Shown: positions 34,503-45,639, counted from the stretch's first letter. The stretch: 64,000 nucleotides of DNA from Hemicordylus capensis (GCF_027244095.1 NC_069658.1:262392687-262456686), one strand, 5' to 3'. Made by a program: numbers and translations. The notes: generated by a model not told the origin, from the sequence alone.

Positions 34503-35078
34503 TCCTATCTAATAAAAGGCTTGGTGTCCGTCCGTGGACGGACACCAAGCGTGTGTCCGTGCCTCCCTGGCCTCTTCTGGGCATGCGTGAAGCGCATGGC
34601 CAGAAGGAGCCAGGGAGGCAGGACCGCCAGCACCCGGCGGCCATCTTGGGCGGCCAGAAGCGGCCGCCCCGAAGAAGCCGGGTAAGCGGCGGCGGGGGAC
34701 ACTGGCCGAGGCGGCGGCGCAGCCGAGGAGGCGGCAGAGCCATGGCCGAGGCCTGGCCGTGCCGCCGCTTACCAGGCTTCTTTGAGGCGGCCGCTTCTGG
34801 CCGCCCAGGATGGCCGCCGGACGAGGCGGCAAACAAAACAATGCGGCGGTGGGCCCGGGTAGCGGTGGGCCAGGCCGGAGCCGCTGTGGGTGGCGGGCCC
34901 AGCCGGAGCCGCGGGCGGCGGTAGGTGGCGGGCCCAGCCGGAGCCGCGGGCAGCGGTGAGTGGCGGGCCCGGCCGGAGCCCCGGGCGCCGGGGGGTGGCG
35001 GGAGAGGGAATGGCGGCGAACGTCTGGAGCGCAGAGCTCCACTAGCGCCCGTTAACCAATGGGCTACAAAACCACTAG
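34503..35078 (+). mobile_element. Non-autonomous Helitron inside L2
   Basis: Starts TCCTATCTAATAAAAG, a 5' end resembling the HeliBat/Heli1 type, and ends ACCACTAG, preceded by an imperfect hairpin (agcgcccgtt...aatgggct). It sits between A and T with no target duplication. Near the 5' end is a palindrome around gtccgtccgtggacggac. The interior is very GC-rich with large inverted repeats (34640-34830) and about four tandem ~36-base units (34850-35003). No Rep/helicase frame was found. The long open frames over it are a product of GC content. Confidence 0.8.
34850..35003. repeat. GC-rich ~36-base tandem repeat in the Helitron
   Basis: Repeats of tggcgggcccagccggagcc begin near 34889, 34926 and 34962, with a more diverged unit before them. 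CpG-rich. Confidence 0.8.
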
Positions 35079-35414
35079 TAACCTATAAAGCCCTAAATGA
35101 CTTAGGCCCTGCGTGTTTAAGAGAATGTCTTCTTCACTATGATTCCCCTTGCCCATTAAGATAATCTGGAGAGGTTTGTCTACTGCCATTGGCTCGCCTG
35201 GTGGCTACTCATCATGAGCAAAATCTGGGAAGGGCAGTTTCCTATCGGAACACCCTGCAACTGCCAAGCTGCTATAAATCAGTCACCATCCAGAAAAGTC
35301 CCAGTTAAAAGTGGGCATCCCACAGTGCATCTGCCCATTCATGCAATCAATTCAGATTGGATCTAATTCCAGTTTTTTCAGCACTGCATAACACTATCGC
35401 TCAAGGAAATTTCC

Positions 35415-36020
35415 ATTTGAGACCTGGAGCGAGATCTGGTCATGGTGCACAGCTCATTGAAAGTGTTGATTCAGTATGTGGCAGCTGTGGAAAAGGCAAA
35501 TTCTTCATTAAAGTTGTAGCATCTGGGACTTCTTAGTTTGGAAAAGCAGCAACTATGGGGAGACATGGTAGGGTTTTATAAAGTTATGCATGGAGTAGAG
35601 AGAGTGGACAGAGAGAAATTTTTCTCCCTCTCTCACATCACTAGAACCAAGGGTCATCCCATGAAACTGATTGCCAGGAAATTTAGGACCAACACAAGAA
35701 GTACTTTTTCATATAGCATATAATGAAGCTATGGAATTCTCTGCCATGGGATGTGGTGATGGCCACTAGCTTGGATGGCTTTAAAAGGGGCTTAGACAAA
35801 TTCATGGAGGACAGGTCTATCAATGGCTACTAGTCTGGTGGCTATACACGACTTCCAGCCACAGGGACCTCTGCATACCAGTTGCCCAGAAGCAACAGCA
35901 GGAGAGAGGACATGCCCTCACCTCTTCCTGTGGACTTTTCAGTAGCACCACTGTGGGGAACAGGATGCTGGATTAGATATAGGCCTTGGACCTGATCCAC
36001 AAGTGCTGTCTGTTAGCACT
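35415..36020 (+). mobile_element. CR1 LINE fragment with 3' end
   Basis: Reads as a CR1 C-terminal part: LLSLEKQQLWGDMVGFYKVM then REKFFSLSHITRTKGHPMKL, followed by a 3' UTR ending near 36020. Internal pieces are missing. A (CATAA)n run replaces the usual 3' terminal repeats. Confidence 0.85.
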
Positions 36021-36026
36021 TCTGCA

Positions 36027-36067
36027 AATAACATAACATAACATAACATAACATAACATAACATAAC
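36027..36067. repeat. (CATAA)n pentanucleotide repeat
   Basis: About eight uninterrupted units directly after the CR1 3' end. Confidence 0.95.
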
Positions 36068-36266
36068 CAATTTTCCCTATTACTTTTTAAAGTTATTTGT
36101 TAAGATGAAAATGGATGCTGCCTTCCACTTTTTGTTCTTGAAGGATTGAGTATTCCCTCCCCTCTTGTCCCATCTTTCTCTGCTCCCTCCCAAGGATTCT
36201 TTGCAAAAGCAAAGGGGCCTTTGCGTCTTCATTACACTGGCTGCAATGTGATGTGCAGTTTATCCC

Positions 36267-36299
36267 TAATTACAAAGTTTAGGATCTGATTCCCTGGGG
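36267..36299 (+). promoter_or_regulatory. Homeodomain-like and O/E-like motif pair, block B
   Basis: TAATTA then CCCTGGGG after 20 bases, conserved in block A. Block C keeps the CCCTAGGG site (50295-50304) but has lost TAATTA through a small deletion. Confidence 0.5.
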
Positions 36300-37404
36300 C
36301 TGTGTGACAGTTCTCCAGGCAACTTCTTTGCAACTTTCAACAGCTGCTGGAGACACTAAGGGGTTAAGGCTCTTCTTTTCCAGTATATTGATAATAAAAA
36401 CAGCTCCCATCCGCACCTGACAAAGCCATTTGGCATTGGCTATGCTGTGGAAAGATCTCAGTAGAAGCTTGCAACTACTATGGGACACACTGCTGAACTG
36501 AAATAGCCAAGATACTAGACTGAAGTAGATAGGGTAGAAGTCAGGGGGTGAGGAGTGCCTAGTCCTTTTCCTTCATCTTTAATGTTGACCACTATGTGGC
36601 TCTCTCCAGTTCTGCCATTCTCTGCCATCCCTTTTTCACTTATTATTACTCTCTCCCAATCACACATTCCAGTTGCTCTCCTTTCTTAACCCTTCTTCTA
36701 ACCATAAGGCTGCATTAGACTTCTTTGTGTATACCTCTATCGTTTTCTTGTTTTACCATATATAAATGCAGAGGCAAAATGTTTCATTCATTCATGTTCT
36801 TTGTCAAACTTGCAAAGGCTGCATTCGGTTTCTTTGTGTGTCTGCTTTATCTTTCTTTTTTAAAATACAGTCTATATATGTAGAGCCAAGGTTTTTCTTC
36901 ATTCACATCCTTTGTGAAGTTCAGCAAGAATCATCAATCTGATGATTTTCTCTCCCATCATGGTGTAATCTGGACAGCCTTCCCTTTATCCCTGTTACAT
37001 TCCTCTTTATCCCTCTACCTGCCTGTCTCCTTCCATTCTTTCTATTTCTATCTGTCTCTTCTGTTTTCCTTTCCTTGGCTGTTACTCTTTGTGTGTCTCT
37101 GGGTCTCTCACTTTTCCTCTCTCTGCTGGCCACCTTCTGTCACTCCAGCCACTCTTCAACCCAAGCCAGTATCCCACACACCAGATTTTCGGGATGAGAG
37201 AGGTCTCTCCAGACCTAATCCAACAAGAGGTACAGCAATGACAATGACTATTTATATATTGCTTTAAAAACAAGAATTCTCAAAGAGGTTTACATAGCAA
37301 ATGAAATGTAAAGATGGACCTCTCCCTGGGATAGATGCTTCAGAGATGCTCTTAGCCAGCACATGTGACAGATCTGGAGGAAGTGGAGCTGCCTACCTTT
37401 TACC

Positions 37405-37419
37405 AAGCCAGAGGTAAGT
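37405..37419 (+). promoter_or_regulatory. Candidate splice donor of the leader exon, block B
   Basis: aagccagag/gtaagt fits the 5' splice site consensus. The aligned site in block C is agccagag/gtgagg (51321-51334). Confidence 0.45.
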
Positions 37420-37479
37420 TTGAGAAGTGAGTGTCTTGAGAAGGTCTAGGGGCTACAAACTGCACAACCAAGACATACG

Positions 37480-38204
37480 AAATAAGGAGATTCGTAAGGA
37501 GGGACAATGAGTTTATTCAGAGTCCAGCCCAGGCTTTACACAGCCTGTGAGAATGCCTGTAGTTAAGTAAGGTGGGAGCTTGAAAATATATGGGATAAAC
37601 CACTGTGTAGAAAAGCTCTCAAGGTCATGTATAGAGCTGCTTCTTTGGACGAATAGCCCCCATCCTGACCCCTGGCAATAAAAGGATATGCCAGGAGGGC
37701 ATCAGGATGTCCACAAAAGATGCCACACCTAGCGTGTTTAGGGTGCATCTACCTTCTGATTACATGATCTGGAAAAATATTATCCAAACCAGTACATACT
37801 TAATCAAGTGCATACAGGGGTCTCATATTTTTAGAACTGGAGATGGGGGAGGCTTTCCTTGCAGCATTGTATAGTGGTGGCTTTTTAAATCTTTTATAAC
37901 ATTTACCATTTTTAAAGTTAAAAAACAGTGGCAGACCTCCTTTTATCAGCCAGATCCAGGGACAGCTATTTCGCCCCTTACAGGCCCTGGACGTTGTGTT
38001 GGTCTGGGGCACTGTGGACTTTAAAATAGCTACAGACTGTGGCCAGAGGCATTACTAGGTACTTAAAAGATCTGGGGCACAAGCTTACAGGTCCTGACTC
38101 ACACCCATAACCTTCCCTCATTTTAATAATTAAATCTTTTCATGCTGTCTAAAGGAATCCAACACTCTCTTCCCATTTTGGAAGTCATTAATCATAAAAG
38201 GAAA
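37480..38204. other. Unassigned stretch
   Basis: No recognisable gene, repeat end or conserved motif. Frames are short and without signature. Confidence 0.5.
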
Positions 38205-38735
38205 AAGGAAAGATTGTACCGTTGAGTCAGTGTTGACTCCTGGGAGTTATTGACACATTTTATTATTTTTATATTATTTATTTATTTATTACACTTATGA
38301 ACCGACCCATCCAAAGGCTCTGGGGTGGTGTACAACAAATTTTAAAAGACTTAAAACACACATTATTTTAAACACAGTGCTAAAAACAATAGAAAAACAA
38401 TTCAAAGACAATTAAAAGCCATTTAAAACTAATTAACATACTTAAAAAATTTTTACACACTCTCTTCTGAAGGAGATTTAGAGTAGAAGCCCTGTCTGTA
38501 AAGCCTCCTAGCAACCACAAAGCCATGTGGTTTTCTTAGTAGAATACAGGAGGAGTTTACCATTGCCTCCTCCCGCGCATTATGAGATGATGCCTTTCAG
38601 TACCTTCCTATATCGCTGCTGTCCGCTATAGGTGTTTCCCATAGTCTGGGAAACATATCAGTGGGGATTCGAACTGACAGCCTCTTGCTCCCTAGGCAAA
38701 TTGCTTCCCCACTGTGCCATTAGGTGGCATATTAA
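38205..38735 (-). mobile_element. Sauria-type SINE interrupted by an L2-type tail element
   Basis: On the minus strand the head (taatggcacagtggggaagc, B-box region cgaatccccac) and middle lie at 38505-38735 and the tail (ggagtcaacactgactcaac) at 38205-38261. Between them, 38262-38504 is an inserted repeat with tttatttatttattacactt and ggctctggggtggtgtacaa, the L2/SINE 3' tail type. The insertion falls within the gtggttgctaggag tail motif. Confidence 0.75.
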
Positions 38736-38874
38736 TCAAAAGTACACCTTTATTATATCTGGTGTGCTTTGCCCAGGTCGTTGCTAGGTTCCACTTCCAG
38801 TTAGGACTGGATCTTTGGCCCACATCACTTGCTTTATTTTCAAAATTCCTTCACTTTGTAATTACTTCTTGTGG

Positions 38875-39225
38875 CATCTTTGCCACCCTGTGAAATTTGG
38901 AAGGTGGGGTTTAACTGTGCATTAGTACTTCACCTCTCAACTTTTCTTTTCTTTGCATCAACTGACCCCTGCTAACTGGGCAAAGAGGCACCTTTTTAAT
39001 GTGGTGATTCTCTCTTTATTCAGCAGGGGGAGAGTAACTGGTTCTATCCACCCCCAGCACAGTACTTCTAGTGACTGTTGCTGGTGTCTGTCTTACATTT
39101 CTTTTTAGATTGTGAGCGCTTTGGGGACAGGGAGCCATCTTATTTATTTATAATTTTCTGTGTAAACCGCTTTGGAAACTTTTGTGGAAAAGTGGTCTAT
39201 AAATATTTGTTGTTGTTGTTTGCTG
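38875..39225 (+). mobile_element. L2-like LINE/SINE 3' tail
   Basis: Contains agattgtgagcgctttgggg, gtaaaccgctttggaaactt and gtctataaatatttgttgtt. This 3' end is also seen at 45640-45740 and 61190-61312. No frame remains. Confidence 0.65.
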
Positions 39226-39555
39226 CCATGCATTTTTTTTTAAAGTTGTGTGGGGGAGGTTAACCTGCCTCCTTTGAGGGGGGGCAGGAGCATAACTATA
39301 ATAGGGCAAGGGGAGACAGTTGACTGGGGGCCCACTGCCTTAGGGGCCTCCCAGAGGCAAGTCACATGACTGACTCCCCCAGCCGTGCACCCTCTCGGGC
39401 TTCCTTCAGTTGCATTCATCCTCCAAAATTGATGTGAGTGTTAAGACCTGGAGCTACCAGAACAGCATGTCTTTCTCTAGTACCATTAAATGACTTGCAT
39501 TGTCCACAATTTACAAAACCTTTAATTTAGGATGATATTCTATTGTGGCACATAG

Positions 39556-39557
<2 letters not shown>

Positions 39558-39603
<46 letters not shown>

Positions 39604-42600
39604 ATATAACTATGCTTTTTGTTGCCACTATTCAGCCTCATTTAAGATTTCTTTACTTCATGAGCAGAGTTTCAGTGAGGGAGGGGCCCATTTTAAAACC
39701 TTGTCTCTAGGCCCACTCCAATCTTGTTACGCCCTGGGGGGGGGCGCTAACCCTTTTTTGTGGTGGGCGAATGTTAGCCATCTCGTTCTCCTGGGTTGTT
39801 ACCACTGTCCTCTCCAGTGAGCCTGTCAGCTGGATTGCTACCGGTCTTGAGGATCACCCATTGCCCCCTCCACTCAGCCTGCCAGCTGGTTTGCTGTTGA
39901 GCATTTGGGCCACTTATAGCCCACCCACCCCCTTCACTGAGGTGGGCAGTGCTGCTGGGCATGAAGCCGAGTGCCCCAAGCACAAGAAGAGCCAGCTACC
40001 AGAGCAACCACCTTGCCTTCCTCTTTGCATGGAGATAGGAAGGGAAGGGAGAGGCACAGATGGTGGAAGAGGAGATGAAGAGAAGGTGTTCAGCTCCATC
40101 CCTCCTGCCTTCCAATACAAGCACATGGAGTGGGGAGATGTTAGATGGAAATTCACACAGAATCAAGGTTTCCCTATGCTAGAGAGGAGAAGAGTATATT
40201 AAAAGAATTAAAAGTATATTAAAAGAAACAGAAGGACTTGGACAATATATGTGGGCCCTTTATAAGGGTCAACTATAGTACATAGTCAAACATTTTAGGA
40301 GTTATGTTGTTCCACAAGGGAAACATAACCGTATGGTAATAACTAGGACCAACAAAATGGTCTTAGATAAATTAGGAAGTTTGGGGGTTTATCAAATGCT
40401 TTTTCCAGACAGGGAGACTTAATATCCAACCCGGTGAAGAGTATTGATGAACCTGAAAATGTCTTGCCTTTTAAATGATGGTTTGGTTGGTCCTGAGAAA
40501 GGTATCATCCTATGCACTGTTAGTTTTCAGTGAGGCGCTTCACACAATTGGTGTGAAGCACCAGGTGGGGTTAGGTGGAGAGAGTGGACTTAGCCCGCTC
40601 TCTCCGCAGATGATCAACAGGCAGCCCTGGGTCCTAAGTTGCCCAAACGACTGCCAGCTCCATCATGGAGCCAGCGGGGGCTGCGGGGATCAGGGGCTGT
40701 GTGGCCCCCGGAAGATCCAGGATGCCCCACGCAAGCATGCATGGGATCCTGGAGAGACCCCCGAATGGTTGCATGCAGCCTCCCGGCAGGGGTCTCCTCA
40801 TGTGTCTTCATGGCATGGAGCCACACCGTGGCAGCACATGATTGGAAAACCCGGGTTAGCGGAGCACTCACTCCACTAACCTAGGCTAAGGGGAGGGCTA
40901 CTTTGGCGGGCTAGCCACCAGAGAACCACTGAGCTCGCCCGCAGGTTCTCACAATAGGGAGAAACCGGGCTTCTTTATTTTCTAATTTTCAATTTTCTAA
41001 TGGTGTAACAGACTAGTAGTAATTCTGTCATATGAGTTAAAGTGTGCAATATCAAATACTATGGACTTGACTTGTGCTATTCTTGTGGAACAACTTGACC
41101 ACCAATAAATGAGAATTATCGCTGCCTTAACTCCGCTTAACCCCCTAGTTACAGATGGAGTAAACACCCTGTCAGAAAAGAATAAGAATCTCCTCAGGAC
41201 TGTGCATACACGTCAGCCATGACCCATAGGATTTTTCCATTCACAGTCCTTGTAGGGTTTTATGCCAGACAGCATTAGGCTTGTGCATTTTGATTCAGGT
41301 ACAAAACATTTTGTGCCCGGAAATGGCAATTTTGGAGGTTTTGTAACCAAAATAAAATCAAGAATTAAAAAACAGAGATATTTGTTTCCAAATCGAAATG
41401 ACTGTGTTTCGGACAGAATGCTTCGGAAAATCATTGAAATTGAAATTGACTTCTCTGACTCTCTCCACTCCAGCTGAGGCACTGAGTGATTAGCAGAAGA
41501 TAAGACATGCAAAAAGCTTTTGAGATTGAATGATTTAGTTAAGTATGTGTTGCATTCAGTGTGATTGAAATGCAAACTGGCCTTGCAAAGGGATTTGGAA
41601 GACAGCATTTTGAGACAGAAATACCCAAATATCTTTGGGAGCTCAATGCAATTCCAAAGCTCTTGCTAAAAGCCATGGTTAGGAAAGTTATGAAATTACA
41701 CAGGTTTTTCTTTACAAAGGTTAAGAAAGAATCTCTTGACTTGTTCAGGGGTCTTTTGAAGAGTTATTTTGTTTTTCTTCTGATTTTTATGAGTTATAGT
41801 TGTAGATAAGTTTTGTTGCCCAAGTTGAGCAGTCTAATGTAATTTAGGCCACAATGTTATTTGGTGAGACATGATGTCTAAACCAGTGTTTCACAACTTT
41901 TGCCATTGCAGGGACAGGTCATCCACATGGGACTACAGGAGACAAAAGGAGGGGGGTGAGGAATACTCCTGTCAATCTATTGACATCCCCAGGAATCTTA
42001 ATTGCGTGTCTCTTTCCTGTAACAATGATCCATGGTTTTGCACTTCCTTAAATGCAGTGATGATAAATCTCAATAATTCTGAACAGTAGGCTGATTTGTT
42101 TGGGCTACGGCTCACTCCACTTCTGTTAAATGAACATTTGAAGCTGCTCCAAAGTACCAAGGCAGTTCATTGGTCTATCTTACTCTTTCAAATGACATTT
42201 GGTCACTGTTCCATGGGGAGGGAGTGTTTTTATTGAAAGATTGCTTGAATCTCCAAATGGGTTGTGCTGCTGTGCTAGTGCTACAGGGGCAGGCTCACAC
42301 CCACTGCAAAATTCTCAAATAATTGTGCCAACAAATTAAGTGTCGTTGTTGTTCATCATTCTCTTCACTCTTTCAACTTGTTTATGTGGGGCTTCAGGGA
42401 CAAAACAGTGGGTTGGGTGGCAGTGCCCCAAGGGTGGTGCACCCAGATTCCAAATAGGGCAAAGGGCTGATTTCTTAGAAATTTTTGAGGTTTATGCATC
42501 TTTAAGATTTTCCCCCATAGGGAATAATGGAGGTTTCAGCAGCCCCATAACTCCACTTTGGGGGCACTGGGATGGCCCAAAGTGAGTGGTGGTGTAGTGC

Positions 42601-42690
42601 ACAGAGGGTTCCAACCACCCCCCTAGATTGCTAACCTATTGGGGTACTGGGCTTTGTTGTTTCTGAGGTGTTGTTTAGATTCTCTGGTAG
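39558..42690. repeat. Right arm of the inverted duplication (uninterrupted)
   Basis: Reverse complement of 1-803 plus 6792-9163. It lacks the DIRS element and reads tttcacaacttttgccat across the insertion point near 41889. It begins at a long GT microsatellite (39559-39602). Beyond 42690 the match would continue off the left end of the window. It holds the second copy of the MITE-like block (40475-40965). Confidence 0.93.
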
Positions 42691-43628
42691 CAAATGAGAT
42701 TTTTAATGAAAAACCATGAATCCACTCTCATATGCTACTAGAGAATCTACTCTCAGAACACCTCTAGAACAACAACACCCCATACTTCATGGGTTGGCAA
42801 CCCATGTGGGTGGTTGGCACCCTATGTGCATTACACCGCCACTTGTTCTGGGCCACCCCAGTGCCCCTCAAGTGGAGTTATGGGACTGCAGGAACCTCCA
42901 TTATACCCTACGAGGAAAATCTGAAAGTCGCATAACTTCATTAATTCTTAAAAAATCAGCCCTTTGCCAAATTCCTCTGAGAAAATAGTAGTAGCTTCCT
43001 TGTACCAACTGGGCACTACCACCAACCACACTCCACTCTGGGCCATGCCCCCCCCCCCCCCGCATGAAGCTATACTTTTCCTGAAACCTCCATCATACCC
43101 TATGGGGAAAATTTGAAAGATAAGCAAGCTTCAAAAATTCACCAAAAATCAGCAGTTTGCCCAATTCCTTTGAACCTCTTGTGGTAGCTTCCACTCATTG
43201 GGCACTATAACCCACACCCACTCTTTTGACCATGTGACCCATTTTTAAATCTGAATTAATTCATATACAAAACAAAACTGGGGTGATTCGGCAGGCTTAA
43301 TTTTGGACAAAATACAAAATGGGGTTGATTCAGATTGGTACAAATTAAAACAGAAAAAATACAAAATGCGCAACCCTAGACAGCATACTCTCATACAGAA
43401 TATTCCTGGTTCACAGTTACACAGATCCACCAGCACTTTTGATAGCAAGCACGACCCACTAACTAGGGCTTAGACCTATATTTTTTTTAGACCTGAGGAA
43501 TTAAGTAGACTTTGACAAATCACAGGCTCTCAGACAAGCCAGTACTTCTTCTATGTCAGCTGTTCACATCAGATTCTATTTCCTATTGCTTGTCTGCTAT
43601 TTGTTTTCTCTCCTGGTTTTTATAAATT
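42691..43628. other. Unassigned, with degenerate local repeats
   Basis: Contains two or three diverged copies of a segment resembling the end of the arm (compare ccatgaatccactctcatat... and aacctccattataccctac near 42890 with 43088 and with 42530), suggesting older tandem duplication. No gene. Confidence 0.45.
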
Positions 43629-43922
43629 ACGTACAGTGAAGCATCATGGGAGGAAGGCAACCAAAGCTACCAAGGAGAATTCATTTTTCTGGGTGTGGCT
43701 GACCATACAAATTGGAAGATGTTGCTCTTTGCCATCATCCTGATCTGCTATTTATGTTTGTGTATTTATTTATTGAACTTATATACTGCCTAGTATAAAA
43801 ATCTCTAGATGGTGTACAGAATTACAACATAAAACATAATGCATTTAAAATTCATAAAAAGATTAAATCATTATAGATAAAAACACATTATTCTACCCGG
43901 AAACACAACCATCATTGTGATG
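43629..43922 (+). pseudogene. Dead OR 5' fragment, split by a SINE-type insertion
   Basis: 43629-43751 matches the start of OR-1/OR-2 (SEASWE..QSYQGEFI.LGVAD in translation) but the start codon is ACG and the acceptor AG has become AA. A repeat with tttatttattgaacttatat and tctctagatggtgtacag (43760-43890) interrupts it. OR homology resumes at about 43893-43921 (cggaaacacaaccatcattg, residues 47-56) and stops at codon ~57. Everything after TM1 is missing. It directly abuts the duplicated 5' flank of OR-2. Confidence 0.88.
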
Positions 43923-44245
43923 TCATGTCTGTATATAAATGAATTAAATAAATAAAAATAAGATTGTGGGGTGTTCTGCCCCACAGTTTTTGTTGCAAGA
44001 TGTAGGGTTCTATACCAGGCAACATATTCTCCTCTCATACAAAGCGTTCCTGGTTCCCTATTAATAGAGAGCACTGCTCACTATAGAGCTTAGACCTAGA
44101 TTTTGGAGACCAGGACTCAGGAATGGGATTCATGAGGTAGTCTTGGACAAATCATAGCCATATTTCTTTTGTGGAAGCTGTTCACACCGGTTTCCACTTC
44201 ATATTGCTTGTCATCTATTCATTTTCTTCCTGTTTTTTATAGATT
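43922..44245. repeat. OR-2 proximal 5' flank, shared with OR-1
   Basis: Matches the reverse complement of 13731-14052 at roughly 97% by eye. Starts at ctgtatataaatgaattaaa right after the dead OR fragment and ends with a strong acceptor, ttcttcctgttttttatag, before the start codon of OR-2. Confidence 0.85.
44222..44242 (+). promoter_or_regulatory. Splice acceptor upstream of the OR-2 coding exon
   Basis: Pyrimidine tract followed by atag/att and then ATG at 44246, the usual OR arrangement. Confidence 0.7.
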
Positions 44246-45202
44246 ATGTACAGTGAAGCATCATGGGAAGGAGGCAACCAAAGCTACCAAGGAGAATTCA
44301 TCTTATTGGGTGTGGCTGACCGTCCAAATTTGGAGATGTTGCTCTTTTCCATCATCCTGATCTGCTACACAATGACTTTACTAGGAAACACAACCATCAT
44401 TGTGGTCTCACGGCTGGACCCCCACCTCCACACCCCCATGTATTTTTTCCTCAGCAATCTCTCTTTCCTGGACCTCTGTTACACCACCAGTCTTGATCCT
44501 CAGATGCTGGTGAACTTCTGGAGCAAAAGCAAGGCCATCTCCTATGCTGGCTGTGCTGCCGAACTGTTCATATCACTTGCTCTGGGTTCTGTAGAGTGTA
44601 TTCTATTGGCTGCCATGGCCTGTGACCGCTATGCTGCAGTCTGTCACCCATTACGCTACACTTCTATTATGAGTCCCTCTTTATGTTTCAAAATGGCTGC
44701 CATCTCCTGGGTGAGTGGCTTCGGCAATTCAGTAGCCCAGACCATTATGACTCTTAGGCTGCCACGGTGTGGACGTAACCGAGTGGATCATTTTTTTTGT
44801 GAGGTGCCCATCTTAATCAAATTGGCCTGTGTTGATACCACACTTAACGAGGCTGGGCTCTTTGTTGCCACTGTGTTGTTCCTTCTAGTACCTCTGGGCC
44901 TCATCATAATCTCTTACGGCTACATTGTGGCTGCTGTGCTGAGGATTCGGTCAGCGGAGGGCAGGCGCAAGGCCTTCAACACCTGTGCCTCTCACTTGGT
45001 TGTAGTATTGCTCTTCTATGGTCCAGCCATCTGCAGTTATATTCAGCCCCCATCCAATTCCAGCACCCGTGATCGAGGCAAGATGATGTCCCTGTTCTAT
45101 ACGTCTGTCACTACCATGCTTAATCCCCTCATCTATACCCTAAGGAACAAAGAAGTACACAGAGCTCTAAGAAGACTGATCAACAGGAACTCAACAGCTT
45201 AG
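44246..45202 (+). CDS. Olfactory receptor OR-2, class II, family 2-like (intact)
   Basis: A 318-residue odorant receptor with all family landmarks: NQS near the N-terminus, HTPMYFFL (62-69), MACDRYAAVCHPLRYT with DRY at 127-129, SYGYIVAAVLRI in TM5, KAFNTCASHL at TM6 and NPLIYTLRN in TM7. Normal length, no breaks. The first ~304 bases of the coding region differ from OR-1 at only a few positions (F/S, W/R and G/D changes), after which the two drop to roughly 80-85% identity. The start is chosen because it matches the sister genes and follows the acceptor. The ligand is unknown. Confidence 0.94.
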   Translation: MYSEASWEGGNQSYQGEFILLGVADRPNLEMLLFSIILICYTMTLLGNTTIIVVSRLDPHLHTPMYFFLSNLSFLDLCYTTSLDPQMLVNFWSKSKAISYAGCAAELFISLALGSVECILLAAMACDRYAAVCHPLRYTSIMSPSLCFKMAAISWVSGFGNSVAQTIMTLRLPRCGRNRVDHFFCEVPILIKLACVDTTLNEAGLFVATVLFLLVPLGLIIISYGYIVAAVLRIRSAEGRRKAFNTCASHLVVVLLFYGPAICSYIQPPSNSSTRDRGKMMSLFYTSVTTMLNPLIYTLRNKEVHRALRRLINRNSTA

Positions 45203-45639
45203 TCCAATGACTTCCAAATTCACTCACAGAATTAGCAACTCAGAATTAAGCACTTCGATGACAGTTTTTAGGGTAGAGTGTGTTTTAATACTGCCATTCC
45301 TTTTACATCATCATCACAATAATCCATTGAGTTAGGCTTGTTGCCAAGTAGCTGGGATTCATTCCATGGCTGGTTATTGCTTCCTTTTTGGCCAGAGATA
45401 CCTGGACCTTCACAGAAGGGCTGGAGATCAAGTGATGTTAATTTTGGCTCCCACATTAGTAATGGAATGCTTGACTTCAGGAGCCTGTGGCCAGCCACTA
45501 AAAGAGAAGGAATGGGCTCTATGGAAGAGGAAACAGGAATAACTGAGAGGCAGGGAACCCCATCTTCTAAACTTATGCTATGTTCTGGGAAGCCCCAGAA
45601 GCCAGCACCAATAATCTCTTCCCCTTTGTATTTCCGATT

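Larger units (their letters stand above)
34074..35290 (+). mobile_element. L2-clade LINE fragment, split by a Helitron
   Basis: 34074-34502 and 35079-35290 together form one L2 3' segment. The frame ARLVSGSFRRDHITPVLKEL then LHWLPKGFQGKHKVLV continues after the Helitron with ITYKALNDLGPACLRECL with no base lost or gained. The 5' end abuts the Sauria SINE tail. By eye about 15% different from the L2 at 58775-59746. Confidence 0.88.
36090..37480 (+). promoter_or_regulatory. OR upstream block B: candidate promoter and leader exon for OR-2
   Basis: The longest copy of the block shared with A and C. It holds TAATTA (36267-36272), an O/E-like tccctgggg (36291-36299), a TATA-like tatataaa (36758-36765), two tandem ~100-base units each with a cattcattcatg- or cattcacatcc-type core, a pyrimidine-rich stretch (36950-37140), and a consensus donor CCAGAG/GTAAGT (37408-37419). 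OR-2 lies 6.8 kb downstream on the same strand, with the dead OR fragment between, so the block could originally have belonged to that copy. No open frame in it looks coding. Confidence 0.5.

Noticed and set aside
34292-35164. Frames up to 210 codons on both strands as coding exons
   Set aside because: The region is GC-rich Helitron and L2 DNA. Overlapping frames on both strands arise from base composition and inverted repeats.
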